Positions 26,426-33,339 of a stretch of 64,000 nucleotides of DNA are shown here, piece by piece (within the stretch, counting starts at the first letter, position 1; the number at the start of each line of letters is the position of its first letter). The notes beneath the pieces are model-generated. The model saw only the letters and a program-made list of their open reading frames with translations. It had not been told where the DNA came from and searched no databases. The DNA lies in contig NZ_JAJNKB010000008.1 of assembly GCF_021533195.1 (NCBI RefSeq), positions 1-64,000 on the forward strand, written 5' to 3'. The DNA is from Portibacter marinus. GTDB taxonomy: Bacteria > Bacteroidota > Bacteroidia > Chitinophagales > Saprospiraceae. The position numbers and the translations under genes are program-made.

Positions 26426-26454
26426 AAAAAAACCCGTGGTGACTAGACACGGGT
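26426..26454 (-). terminator. Intrinsic terminator upstream of ald (minus-strand direction)
   Basis: Read on the minus strand: ACCCGTG (26454-26448), 9-nt loop, CACGGGT (26438-26432), then a T-run (7 T including the stem end). The A-run is only on the left side of the plus strand, so it works in the minus direction. It lies between the sigma-54-like promoter and ald, so it either ends a small RNA or is an attenuator. Confidence 0.85.
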
Positions 26455-26509
26455 ATAACTCAATTTTTCTGTAAACTCATTTCGAGACAAAACTATTGTC
26501 ATTCGATAT
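26426..26509 (-). ncRNA. Candidate sigma-54-dependent small RNA or ald leader RNA
   Basis: The -24/-12 promoter at 26521-26536 predicts transcription from about 26509, and the terminator ends at 26426, giving about 84 nt. No ORF of useful size lies in it. The terminator has no minus-strand protein gene in front of it that could explain it (the next gene, 26931 onward, is on the plus strand). Whether the RNA ends here or continues into ald is not decidable from sequence. No known RNA family recognised. Confidence 0.5.
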
Positions 26510-26520
26510 CAATATGAATT

Positions 26521-26536
26521 GCAAGGACTGTGCCAA
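26521..26536 (-). promoter_or_regulatory. Sigma-54 (RpoN) type -24/-12 promoter
   Basis: Read on the minus strand: TTGGCAC, 5 nt, TTGC followed by A. This matches the consensus TGGCACRNNNNTTGCW at every defined position, with the GG and GC dinucleotides exactly 12 bp apart. It is in an intergenic region and points at ald. No enhancer-binding protein gene is in the window. Confidence 0.65.
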
Positions 26537-26627
26537 TATATGATAGAAATAGCTAATATGTACAAGGCTGAAAATGGTTGACGTATATTTTAGGTGATGA
26601 TTACGAACATAACAGAAAGGAAAAGGC

Positions 26628-26656
26628 AAAAAAAAAGCTCGTGGCTTTCCACGAGC
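26628..26656 (-). terminator. Strong intrinsic terminator (minus-strand direction)
   Basis: Read on the minus strand: GCTCGTGG, loop AAAG, CCACGAGC, then nine T. The 8-bp stem is perfect and GC-rich. The plus-strand side has no T-tract, so its direction is clear. Confidence 0.9.
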
Positions 26657-26694
26657 ATAAACGAATTTTACAATTAATAACCAAAACTTACACA
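26628..26694 (-). ncRNA. Candidate small RNA, about 67 nt
   Basis: A TAnnTTTG box (26698-26705) predicts a start near 26694, and a strong terminator ends at 26628. No protein-coding gene lies on this strand in the upstream 230 bp, so the terminator implies a short non-coding transcript. The AT-rich body before the hairpin shows no Shine-Dalgarno-like or ORF structure. Family not recognised. Confidence 0.5.
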
Positions 26695-26697
26695 ATT

Positions 26698-26705
26698 CAA
26701 ATATA
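26698..26705 (-). promoter_or_regulatory. Candidate -7 box of the upstream small RNA
   Basis: TATATTTG on the minus strand, a full match to TAnnTTTG, about 42 bp before the terminator stem. A well-spaced -33 TTG is not evident. The rest of the gap up to 26930 is AT-rich with no gene seen. Confidence 0.4.
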
Positions 26706-26930
26706 ATACATATTATCAATAATTCATATATGTATTGAAATAAAAAACAGCAATCTATAAATATTTAATATTTTGAATATGTTATGTGTTGGTATTGAGG
26801 CGGCTCGAAAGGTAAATTCTGCTCAATTTTTTCCCCTTCAACTTCATTTTTTTGAAAATATCAGCCCTTAAAAGGCTTCCTTTATTAAATTGCATCACAT
26901 GTTTTTTAGTTTTAAGCCAAATATTAATTT

Positions 26931-27602
26931 ATGAAACCTATCATCATATATGAGGACAACCATTTGATTGCCGTAAACAAAAGAGGTGGTGAATTGTCCC
27001 AAAAAGACAAAACGAATGATGACTCTTTAATCGAGAAAGTGAAAGCTTACCTGAAGATCAAATACAATAAACCTGGTGAAGTTTACCTGGGTTCAATTCA
27101 TCGTTTAGACCGACCAACCTCAGGGGTCATTATTTATGCCAGGACATCTAAAGCTTTAACAAGAATGAACGATATCTTTAAAAAGCGAAATCTGACAAAA
27201 AAATACCTTGCTTTGGTTAATCGAAAACCACCTGAGATCAAAGCAAAATTGGAGCACTACCTTGAAAAAAATCACATAAAGAATAAGTCATTTGTAACCC
27301 ACAGCAAAAATACTAATGCTAAAAAAGCTGAATTGGAATATGAGGTTTTAAGTGAAGTGAATGGGGCGTTTGTATTAAGTGTAAACTTATTGACAGGTCG
27401 CCATCACCAAATAAGATGTCAATTGGCGGCTATTGGTTGTCCGATCATAGGAGACTTAAAATATGGTCATCAAAAAGCGAACTCAGATAAGTCCATTTGT
27501 TTGCACTGTAGTGAACTGAGCTTTACTCATCCTGTAAAGAAGGAATTGTTACTTATTCGAGCAAAGGTCCCGGATATTCCGGAATGGAGAGATGTGGGCT
27601 AA
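26931..27602 (+). CDS. RluA-family RNA pseudouridine synthase
   Basis: Isomerises uridine to pseudouridine in rRNA or tRNA. The 223-residue protein consists of the catalytic domain only, with no N-terminal S4 domain. The catalytic Asp is in GSIHRLDRPTSGVIIYAR (HRLDxxTSG). Further family motifs are KKYLALV and LLTGRHHQIRCQLA, followed by IIGDLKYG. Its target position cannot be assigned. It converges with the DUF5683 gene, with 4 bp between the stop codons. Confidence 0.92.
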   Translation: MKPIIIYEDNHLIAVNKRGGELSQKDKTNDDSLIEKVKAYLKIKYNKPGEVYLGSIHRLDRPTSGVIIYARTSKALTRMNDIFKKRNLTKKYLALVNRKPPEIKAKLEHYLEKNHIKNKSFVTHSKNTNAKKAELEYEVLSEVNGAFVLSVNLLTGRHHQIRCQLAAIGCPIIGDLKYGHQKANSDKSICLHCSELSFTHPVKKELLLIRAKVPDIPEWRDVG

Positions 27603-27606
27603 TTCA

Positions 27607-28212
27607 CTAAAATCGATAGGATAAACTGACTCCATTGACCGTACCCGTGTAGTTGATGCCAGGGGCAGAATAATTTATACTAAGATCTTCATCGATGTCG
27701 AAAACTGAAAGATGACGATCAATGTAGGATTCTACTGCTACCAAAATGTGGATTACAATCATCGCCACTCCAGCTTGCTCGCTGGTCTTCTGAAACCTGT
27801 TTCGAAAATTATACAATGAACTTACTCCAGAGACACCGCGAAAACTGGCACTGCTATCACCCTCTACAGTCTCTCTGTATGCGTTATCAAAACCATTGAA
27901 TTGACTTCTGAAATAGATGAAGGTTGCAATTCCTGCCCCTTCTGCAGCCAAGGCTAGAGGAACTTTCCAATAATCCTTATTATAGATCTGCCCCCCACCC
28001 GGGATAAGCATGCCATACAATATGGCTCTTCCGGGTTTTCCATTAAAAAGTGCCTTGAAGCTGGATGTTTTTTGAGTATAAGCATCATAGTCTACTGAAT
28101 CAGCATCAATATATTCCTCATTAAAATCTTCGCTGAGTTCATTGCTCAGGGGTGATTGTGCGTTCAACCCTAATACTGCCAAAAGAATTATGAAAATGAT
28201 GAGCTGTTTCAT
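27607..28212 (-). CDS. DUF5683 domain membrane protein
   Basis: A 201-residue protein with a signal peptide (MKQLIIFIILLAVLGLNAQ), an acidic linker and the DUF5683 core from about residue 55. The core includes the small-residue-rich LIPGGGQIYNKDYWKVPLAL segment, two or more membrane segments (ALAAEGAGIATFIYF; AMIVIHILVAVESYI) and an aromatic C-terminus. This family regularly follows parB in Bacteroidota, and here it is 39 bp downstream of it. The function is unknown. Confidence 0.85.
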   Translation of the reverse strand: MKQLIIFIILLAVLGLNAQSPLSNELSEDFNEEYIDADSVDYDAYTQKTSSFKALFNGKPGRAILYGMLIPGGGQIYNKDYWKVPLALAAEGAGIATFIYFRSQFNGFDNAYRETVEGDSSASFRGVSGVSSLYNFRNRFQKTSEQAGVAMIVIHILVAVESYIDRHLSVFDIDEDLSINYSAPGINYTGTVNGVSLSYRF

Positions 28213-28251
28213 TAAGGTGTAAAACGTCTTGATTTCAGATAATGTTGCTGA

Positions 28252-29142
28252 TTAATCATCCAGTAGCGCATCCATAATTGCATTTAACTCATCATCGTTC
28301 TTAAAGCCTATTTTAATCTCACCCTTGCCTGTAGTAGAACGGTTGATGCTTGACTTATACCCAATCTTATCGGCAAGTCTTCTTTCCATCTTCATCACTT
28401 CCGGATGCTTTTTTTCTTCAGTAGCTTTCTTTTTACCCGTAAGCTTACCTTCCTTATGCGCTTTGATTTGTTTTTCGAGTGACCTGACAGATATTTCTTG
28501 ATCACGAGCCTGACGAAAGAGCTTCAACTGGAGACTAAGGTCTTCTATACCAAGCAAAGCTCTTGCATGCCCCATTGAGATTTTTTCTTCTTTAAGGGCA
28601 GTTTGAATTTCAGGGGGCAGCTTGAGCAACCGAACATAATTAGTTATTGTAGCTCTCTTTTTACCTACACGCTCTGAAAGCTGTTCATGCGTAAAATCGA
28701 ATTCACCTAACAATCGATTATAGCTGATGGCCACTTCAAGAGCATTTAAGTTTTCACGTTGTATATTTTCAACCAGGGCCATCTCTAGCATCAATGCATC
28801 GTCAGCTATCCTAATGAAGGCCGGAATTTCGGTAAGACCCGCCATCTTTGATGCTTTGTATCTTCTTTCTCCCGAAATCAATTGAAAATTGCCATCCTTC
28901 ATATCACGGACCGTTATCGCCTGAATGATGCCATAAGTTTTAATCGATTCAGCCAACTCTTCAAGTTGTTGCTTTTCAAAACTTCTCCTGGGCTGATATG
29001 GATTGATTTCAATATTTTCTAAAGGAATGTATTCGATATGACTGCTTAATTGCCGGACAACTTCACTGCGACGGTCATCGCTCTCTTCAATATTACTTAG
29101 TAGGGCTCGGATCCCTTTTCCTAATTCTTTCTTCTTACCCAT
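28252..29142 (-). CDS. parB: Chromosome partitioning protein ParB
   Basis: Binds centromere-like parS sites and loads along DNA as a CTP-dependent clamp. The 296-residue length is typical. The N-terminal CTPase/ParB domain (about 36-130) has NPYQPRR and the GERRYKA arginine motif. A central HTH (about 140-190, FTHEQLSERVGKKRATITNYVRLL) binds parS. A basic linker follows, then a C-terminal dimerisation segment (KIGFKNDDELNAIMDALL). It starts directly after the parA stop codon. No parS-like palindrome was found in this window. Confidence 0.96.
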   Translation of the reverse strand: MGKKKELGKGIRALLSNIEESDDRRSEVVRQLSSHIEYIPLENIEINPYQPRRSFEKQQLEELAESIKTYGIIQAITVRDMKDGNFQLISGERRYKASKMAGLTEIPAFIRIADDALMLEMALVENIQRENLNALEVAISYNRLLGEFDFTHEQLSERVGKKRATITNYVRLLKLPPEIQTALKEEKISMGHARALLGIEDLSLQLKLFRQARDQEISVRSLEKQIKAHKEGKLTGKKKATEEKKHPEVMKMERRLADKIGYKSSINRSTTGKGEIKIGFKNDDELNAIMDALLDD

Positions 29143-29970
29143 CTATATTTTGGACTTCTTCAATTTAATGTTAAACCTTTCCATGGTTTCCTGATCATAA
29201 ATGGAGTCAGTATTCCTTTCCAAAAACTCATGAGCTAGATTGAGAAAATTACTGGTTCCCTTTGAACTTGCATCATACAAGATGACGGGTTGCCCGGCAC
29301 TTGGCGCTTCTCCAATCTTAGAATTTCTGTGGATAATGGTATCAAAAATATGATCTTTGATAATAGCATTTACCTCCTCAACGACCAGGTTGGCCATTCG
29401 CAGCCTTCTATCGTACATAGACAGTACTATGCCTTCTATTTCAAGACCGGCATTCAGGTTGTTCTTGACTAAATTGATGGTATTCTTTAATTTACCTAAT
29501 CCTTCTAATGAAAAGATTTCGCATTGTACAGGTACGATCACAGAGTCAGCAGCTACCAATGCGTTGACCGTAATCAAGCCAAGAGATGGGAGACAATCAA
29601 TAAAAATGTAATCGTATTCATTCTTAATTTGAGCGAGCATATTTTTAACCACAAACTCTCTTCTGCGAACACCCACCAGTTCTACTTCTGCGCCGACTAG
29701 ATTGATGTCGGAAGGAAGCAAATATAAGTTGGGTGTCGATGTCTCTAAAATAGCTTTCCGAGGATGCACATCGTCCATAATGCAATCGTATATGGAGTAT
29801 TCTACCTGATCATCATGAATGCCCACACCCGAACTTGCATTGGCTTGAGGATCAGAATCTACTAAGAGTACTTTCTTATTAAGGATAGCTAGTGCTGCGG
29901 CCAGATTAATAGCTGTCGTCGTTTTTCCTACCCCTCCTTTTTGATTAGCAATCGCTATTATCTTTCCCAT
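29143..29970 (-). CDS. parA: Chromosome partitioning ATPase ParA (Soj)
   Basis: A deviant Walker-A ATPase that with ParB segregates the chromosome origin. The 275-residue length lacks the N-terminal HTH of plasmid ParA. The Walker A loop is KGGVGKTT at about 10-17 with the signature lysine, followed by the VDSDPQAN and FIDCLPSLGLITVNAL motifs. It is the first gene of parA-parB-DUF5683, with parB abutting the stop codon. A -7-like box lies about 57 bp upstream. The operon is commonly near the replication origin, which is knowledge of the family and not shown here. Confidence 0.96.
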   Translation of the reverse strand: MGKIIAIANQKGGVGKTTTAINLAAALAILNKKVLLVDSDPQANASSGVGIHDDQVEYSIYDCIMDDVHPRKAILETSTPNLYLLPSDINLVGAEVELVGVRRREFVVKNMLAQIKNEYDYIFIDCLPSLGLITVNALVAADSVIVPVQCEIFSLEGLGKLKNTINLVKNNLNAGLEIEGIVLSMYDRRLRMANLVVEEVNAIIKDHIFDTIIHRNSKIGEAPSAGQPVILYDASSKGTSNFLNLAHEFLERNTDSIYDQETMERFNIKLKKSKI

Positions 29971-30019
29971 GTATTTGTATTAATGATGCCAATGTGGCAC
30001 TGAGAACTGGATGAAAATT

Positions 30020-30035
30020 TATATTTGCAAAGGTA
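30020..30035. promoter_or_regulatory. Abutting divergent -7 boxes between parA and the FMN reductase gene
   Basis: TATATTTG (30020-30027, plus) is followed without a gap by TACCTTTG on the minus strand (30028-30035), joined at a TTTGCAAA palindrome. Both match TAnnTTTG, and each lies 50-65 bp from a start codon (30092 plus, 29970 minus). A small dyad, TGCCA/TGGCA, lies at 29987-29999 in the parA leader. Confidence 0.4.
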
Positions 30036-30091
30036 CAAAGATATGGATCAACTTTTGGAATTAAAAAATGTTCTGATATAAAAGCGAGTAA

Positions 30092-30634
30092 ATGATTACA
30101 GTAATAGCGGGGACGAATAGACAAGGGAGTAGAACAAAGCAAGTGGCTGAAAGATATTTTGAATTAATCAGTTCAATGACAGATGAAGAATGTAAATTTC
30201 TGGCTTTAGAGGACTTGTCTGAAAACTTTATACACTCAATGATGTATGAAGAAGACAATCAGAATAAAGATATTGCTGAAAAGCAAGATGAGTACTTCAC
30301 GCCCGCGCATAAACTCGTATTTGTTGTTCCTGAATACAATGGAAGTTTTCCTGGTATATTTAAAATGTTCATAGACGCCATATCTATTAGAAATTACAAA
30401 GAAAATTTCCAGGGCAAAAAGGTGGCATTGATTGGAGTGGCATCGGGTAGGGGAGGTAATCTCAGAGGGATGGATCACCTCACCACCAGTTTAAATTATT
30501 TAAAAATGAATATTTACCCCAACAGGCTTCCCATTGCCTTAATCGAAAAGGTAATGGACAAGAAAGGTCAATTTACCAACGAACTCATAAAATTAGAGCT
30601 GCAAAAGCACGCAGAAGGCTTTCTTCTATTCTAA
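30092..30634 (+). CDS. NADPH-dependent FMN reductase family flavoprotein
   Basis: A 180-residue flavodoxin-fold protein. The FMN phosphate loop is GTNRQGSRT near the N-terminus, and the family motif VPEYNGSFPGIFKMFIDA lies mid-chain, followed by KKVALIGVASGRGGNLRGM. Such enzymes reduce quinones, azo compounds or free flavin; the physiological substrate is not known. It is divergent from parA and convergent with the START gene, 12 bp away. No signal peptide, so cytoplasmic. Confidence 0.88.
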   Translation: MITVIAGTNRQGSRTKQVAERYFELISSMTDEECKFLALEDLSENFIHSMMYEEDNQNKDIAEKQDEYFTPAHKLVFVVPEYNGSFPGIFKMFIDAISIRNYKENFQGKKVALIGVASGRGGNLRGMDHLTTSLNYLKMNIYPNRLPIALIEKVMDKKGQFTNELIKLELQKHAEGFLLF

Positions 30635-30646
30635 ATCAGGTCTTGA

Positions 30647-31261
30647 TCAGAGTTTCTCTAAAGTGTACTTTAATTTTTCCACTGTATTGACCGGTGATGT
30701 ATTTTCTAAATATTCTCTGAGATAATCTGGTAAGCTTCCACCTCTATCAACTAAAAATTGGTAGGTCAATACTTTTTTGCCATTTGCATCGATATCTATG
30801 ATCAATTTACCCCTTGAATATGGAACTCTGACCATACTGGAGACCTTAGGTGTTCCATCCGGTATGCTTCTAAAATCAATATGTAATCTTTTATCACTTA
30901 AATGCCTTAACTCTATTCTGCCATAATCGTCCCTGTCACTGATAGGCCAAGGTGCATCAAAAATAGCATAATAGTCTTTCACATTACTGCCAGATTTCTT
31001 TTCCACACTCATACTACATCCACTCATCCATTTCTCAATGTTTTTTGGATTCATCAGAAAGGTAGATGCCTTCTTAAGATCTGCATTTAAGTGCAGAATG
31101 GCTTTTACTTCTTTAAACTCAAAACCTTCGATATGTCTATTGTATAGTTTAATACCATTTTCTTCTTTGACCAATTTCCATTCTTGAGCGGAACTTTCTT
31201 CGCCTGGGATAATGGTTGCTGTAATCAAAAAAACAATACTTAAAATGAAAGATTTTATCAT
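30647..31261 (-). CDS. Secreted START-domain (lipid-binding-like) protein
   Basis: About 204 residues from ATG 31261; a GTG five codons upstream is possible but not needed. The N-terminus MIKSFILSIVFLITATIIP is a signal peptide. The remaining 170 residues resemble a START helix-grip domain: EWKLVKEENGIKLYNR at its beginning, YYAIFDAPWPISDRDDYGR in the middle and a C-terminal helix. START domains bind lipids or other hydrophobic ligands. Probably periplasmic. The ligand is unknown. Confidence 0.8.
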   Translation of the reverse strand: MIKSFILSIVFLITATIIPGEESSAQEWKLVKEENGIKLYNRHIEGFEFKEVKAILHLNADLKKASTFLMNPKNIEKWMSGCSMSVEKKSGSNVKDYYAIFDAPWPISDRDDYGRIELRHLSDKRLHIDFRSIPDGTPKVSSMVRVPYSRGKLIIDIDANGKKVLTYQFLVDRGGSLPDYLREYLENTSPVNTVEKLKYTLEKL

Positions 31262-31392
31262 GTATTTATTTTTCACATAAGACGTTTAAAAACCCAAAAA
31301 GAATCCCACTTTATCACATTTTTAAGCGAATAGTATGTAAGAAGACTAAACAGCTATTTATGTGCCATTATTATTATATGAATAATAAATTT

Positions 31393-31400
31393 TAGATTTG
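31393..31400 (+). promoter_or_regulatory. Candidate -7 box immediately before purM
   Basis: TAGATTTG matches TAnnTTTG and ends 4 bp before the purM ATG (31405). The expected transcription start would fall at or within a few bases of the start codon, implying a leaderless or nearly leaderless mRNA. Confidence 0.4.
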
Positions 31401-31404
31401 TGTC

Positions 31405-32577
31405 ATGAGCGATGATTTAAAATATGGTCTGAGAGGAGTCTCTGCTTCTAAAGATGAGGTTCATCAGGCCATTAAAGGACTGGACAAAGGTTTGTTTGAT
31501 TTGGCATTCTGTAAAATATTACCTGATTTTGCTGGAGGCGACCCTGAATTTTGCAATATAATGCATGCTGATACTGCTGGTACCAAACCAAGTCTTGCCT
31601 ATATATATTGGAAAGAAACAGGTGATTTATCTGTTTGGAAAGGAATTGCTCAAGATGCTCTGGTCATGAACCTGGATGATATGGCTTGCGTGGGTTGTGT
31701 GGACAACATCATCATTTCATCAACCATTGGAAGAAATAAAAATTTAGTTCCAGGTGAAGTCATCACTGCCATAATCCAGGGAACAAAGGAGTTGTTAGAA
31801 GAATTTGCCGAGATGGGAATTAATATTCAACATGCTGGTGGAGAAACCGCTGATGTCGGTGATATTGTCAGAACTGCAGACGTAGGTTTCACAGCTTTTG
31901 GGAGGATGAAAAGACAGGACCTGATTATCAATGATATCCAGCCAGGTGATGTCATTGTCGGATTTTCTTCCTCAGGTCAATGTGCTTATGAGCAGGAATA
32001 TAATGGCGGTATGGGAAGCAATGGGCTAACTTCTGCACGTCATGATGTTTTGGATAAATCGTACCGAATCAAGTACAAAGAAAGTTATGATCCTAATGTT
32101 CCAGAATCACTCATTTATGCCGGATCAAAGCTTTTGGATGAGAAAATAACCATTGGGACGCAAGAAATCACTATTGGAAAATTAATTTTGTCGCCTACCC
32201 GAACTTATATTCCACTAATTAAGAAGCTAATACCCTACAAGAATAACATACACGGTATGATTCATTGTACCGGTGGAGCTCAGACTAAAGTGCTAAAGTT
32301 CATTAAGAACTGTAAAATTGTTAAAAACAACTTGTTTGAAACGCCCCCATTATTTGAAATGATACAAAAAGAGTCGGGTACTTCCTGGAAAGAGATGTAT
32401 CAAGTATTTAATATGGGACACCGGCTTGAGATCTATACCGATAAAAGGACTGCAAACGAAATGATTGAAATCTCTCAAAAAATGAAGATCGATGCCCAAA
32501 TCATTGGGCATGTCCTTTCTTCTAAAGAAAATGAAGTAGAAATTGAAAGTCCATATGGCACCTTCAATTACCAATAA
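31405..32577 (+). CDS. purM: Phosphoribosylformylglycinamidine cyclo-ligase (AIR synthase)
   Basis: Closes the imidazole ring in purine synthesis. At 390 residues it is the longer Bacteroidota form of PurM, not the roughly 345-residue proteobacterial type. The PurM-like N-terminal domain has HADTAGTKP and the NLDDMACVG segment. The middle contains QHAGGETADVGDIVRTADVG and the C-terminal domain has IHCTGGAQTKVLKF and MGHRLEIYT. It is convergent with the LEA-like gene and stands near purB. Cytoplasmic. Confidence 0.9.
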   Translation: MSDDLKYGLRGVSASKDEVHQAIKGLDKGLFDLAFCKILPDFAGGDPEFCNIMHADTAGTKPSLAYIYWKETGDLSVWKGIAQDALVMNLDDMACVGCVDNIIISSTIGRNKNLVPGEVITAIIQGTKELLEEFAEMGINIQHAGGETADVGDIVRTADVGFTAFGRMKRQDLIINDIQPGDVIVGFSSSGQCAYEQEYNGGMGSNGLTSARHDVLDKSYRIKYKESYDPNVPESLIYAGSKLLDEKITIGTQEITIGKLILSPTRTYIPLIKKLIPYKNNIHGMIHCTGGAQTKVLKFIKNCKIVKNNLFETPPLFEMIQKESGTSWKEMYQVFNMGHRLEIYTDKRTANEMIEISQKMKIDAQIIGHVLSSKENEVEIESPYGTFNYQ

Positions 32578-32586
32578 TTAAAAGAC

Positions 32587-33327
32587 CTATTCTTCTTCGG
32601 TAGCGTCTTTAATCACTTGGGCCGCTTCAGATGTTTTGGATTCCAATTGCTCTGAGACTTCTTCTACCGTCTCATTTGTCTCCTCAGCAAAGTCTTTGGC
32701 TGCCTCCTGAGATTCATCTTTAAGTTCACGAGCCTTTTCAGTCGCTTCCTCAGCAGTATCCTCAATTTTATCTTTTACATCCTGGGCAGTCTCTGATACC
32801 TGGTCCGCAGCCTTTTCGGTCTTCGTTGCTAAAGTCTCGGATACATCACTTACTACTTTTTCTGTTTGATCAGCAAACGATTCAGCTGCATCCTGTGATT
32901 TTTCTTTCAAGTCTTCAGCTTTTTCGGTGGCTTCTTCAGCACCCTTGTTGAACCTTGACTTGATTTCATGTGAGGCTTTGGATGTAAATTCCTGCGTTTT
33001 ATCGACCACCTTTTCTCCAGCAGCCTTAGCTTTGTTTACTACATTCTTAACGTTCTCATTCTCCATCGCTTTATCGGCCATATCTTCTACTTTGTCTTTA
33101 ATATATTCACCCGCCTCTTTCGTCTTCGACACAAAGTCTTTAACCTGCTCGTTCTTCATGGCCTTATCTGCAAAACCCTTTGCTTTTTCAGCTAGGTCTT
33201 CCACAGCATCTTGTGTTTTTTCTCCGAACTCCTTAAGATTCTCCTTTGTTTCTTTAAAAGCTTCACTCTCTACAATGTCTTCTACCTTATCTTTTGATTT
33301 TCTGAATAGTTTTTTGAAAAAGTTCAT
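32587..33327 (-). CDS. LEA-like / apolipoprotein-like amphipathic repeat protein
   Basis: A 246-residue hydrophilic protein dominated by Lys, Glu, Ala and Asp, with no Cys, Trp or Pro. After a short basic N-terminus (MNFFKKLFRKSKDK) it is predicted to be almost wholly helical. It contains internal repeats with a 31-residue period: residues 53-83 match 84-114, and 130-191 match 192-246 at an offset of 62. Such sequences resemble group 3 late embryogenesis abundant proteins and YtxH/apolipoprotein-like proteins. Roles in desiccation, freezing or membrane protection are inferred from the class only. It lies 12 bp after purB on the same strand. Confidence 0.7.
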   Translation of the reverse strand: MNFFKKLFRKSKDKVEDIVESEAFKETKENLKEFGEKTQDAVEDLAEKAKGFADKAMKNEQVKDFVSKTKEAGEYIKDKVEDMADKAMENENVKNVVNKAKAAGEKVVDKTQEFTSKASHEIKSRFNKGAEEATEKAEDLKEKSQDAAESFADQTEKVVSDVSETLATKTEKAADQVSETAQDVKDKIEDTAEEATEKARELKDESQEAAKDFAEETNETVEEVSEQLESKTSEAAQVIKDATEEE

Positions 33328-33339
33328 AATTCGTTGTTT

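Noticed and set aside
26477-26719. 80-residue open frame on the minus strand
   Set aside because: It runs through a strong terminator and a promoter-like site, and its composition (Phe, Ile, Tyr, Leu rich) is that of translated AT-rich spacer.
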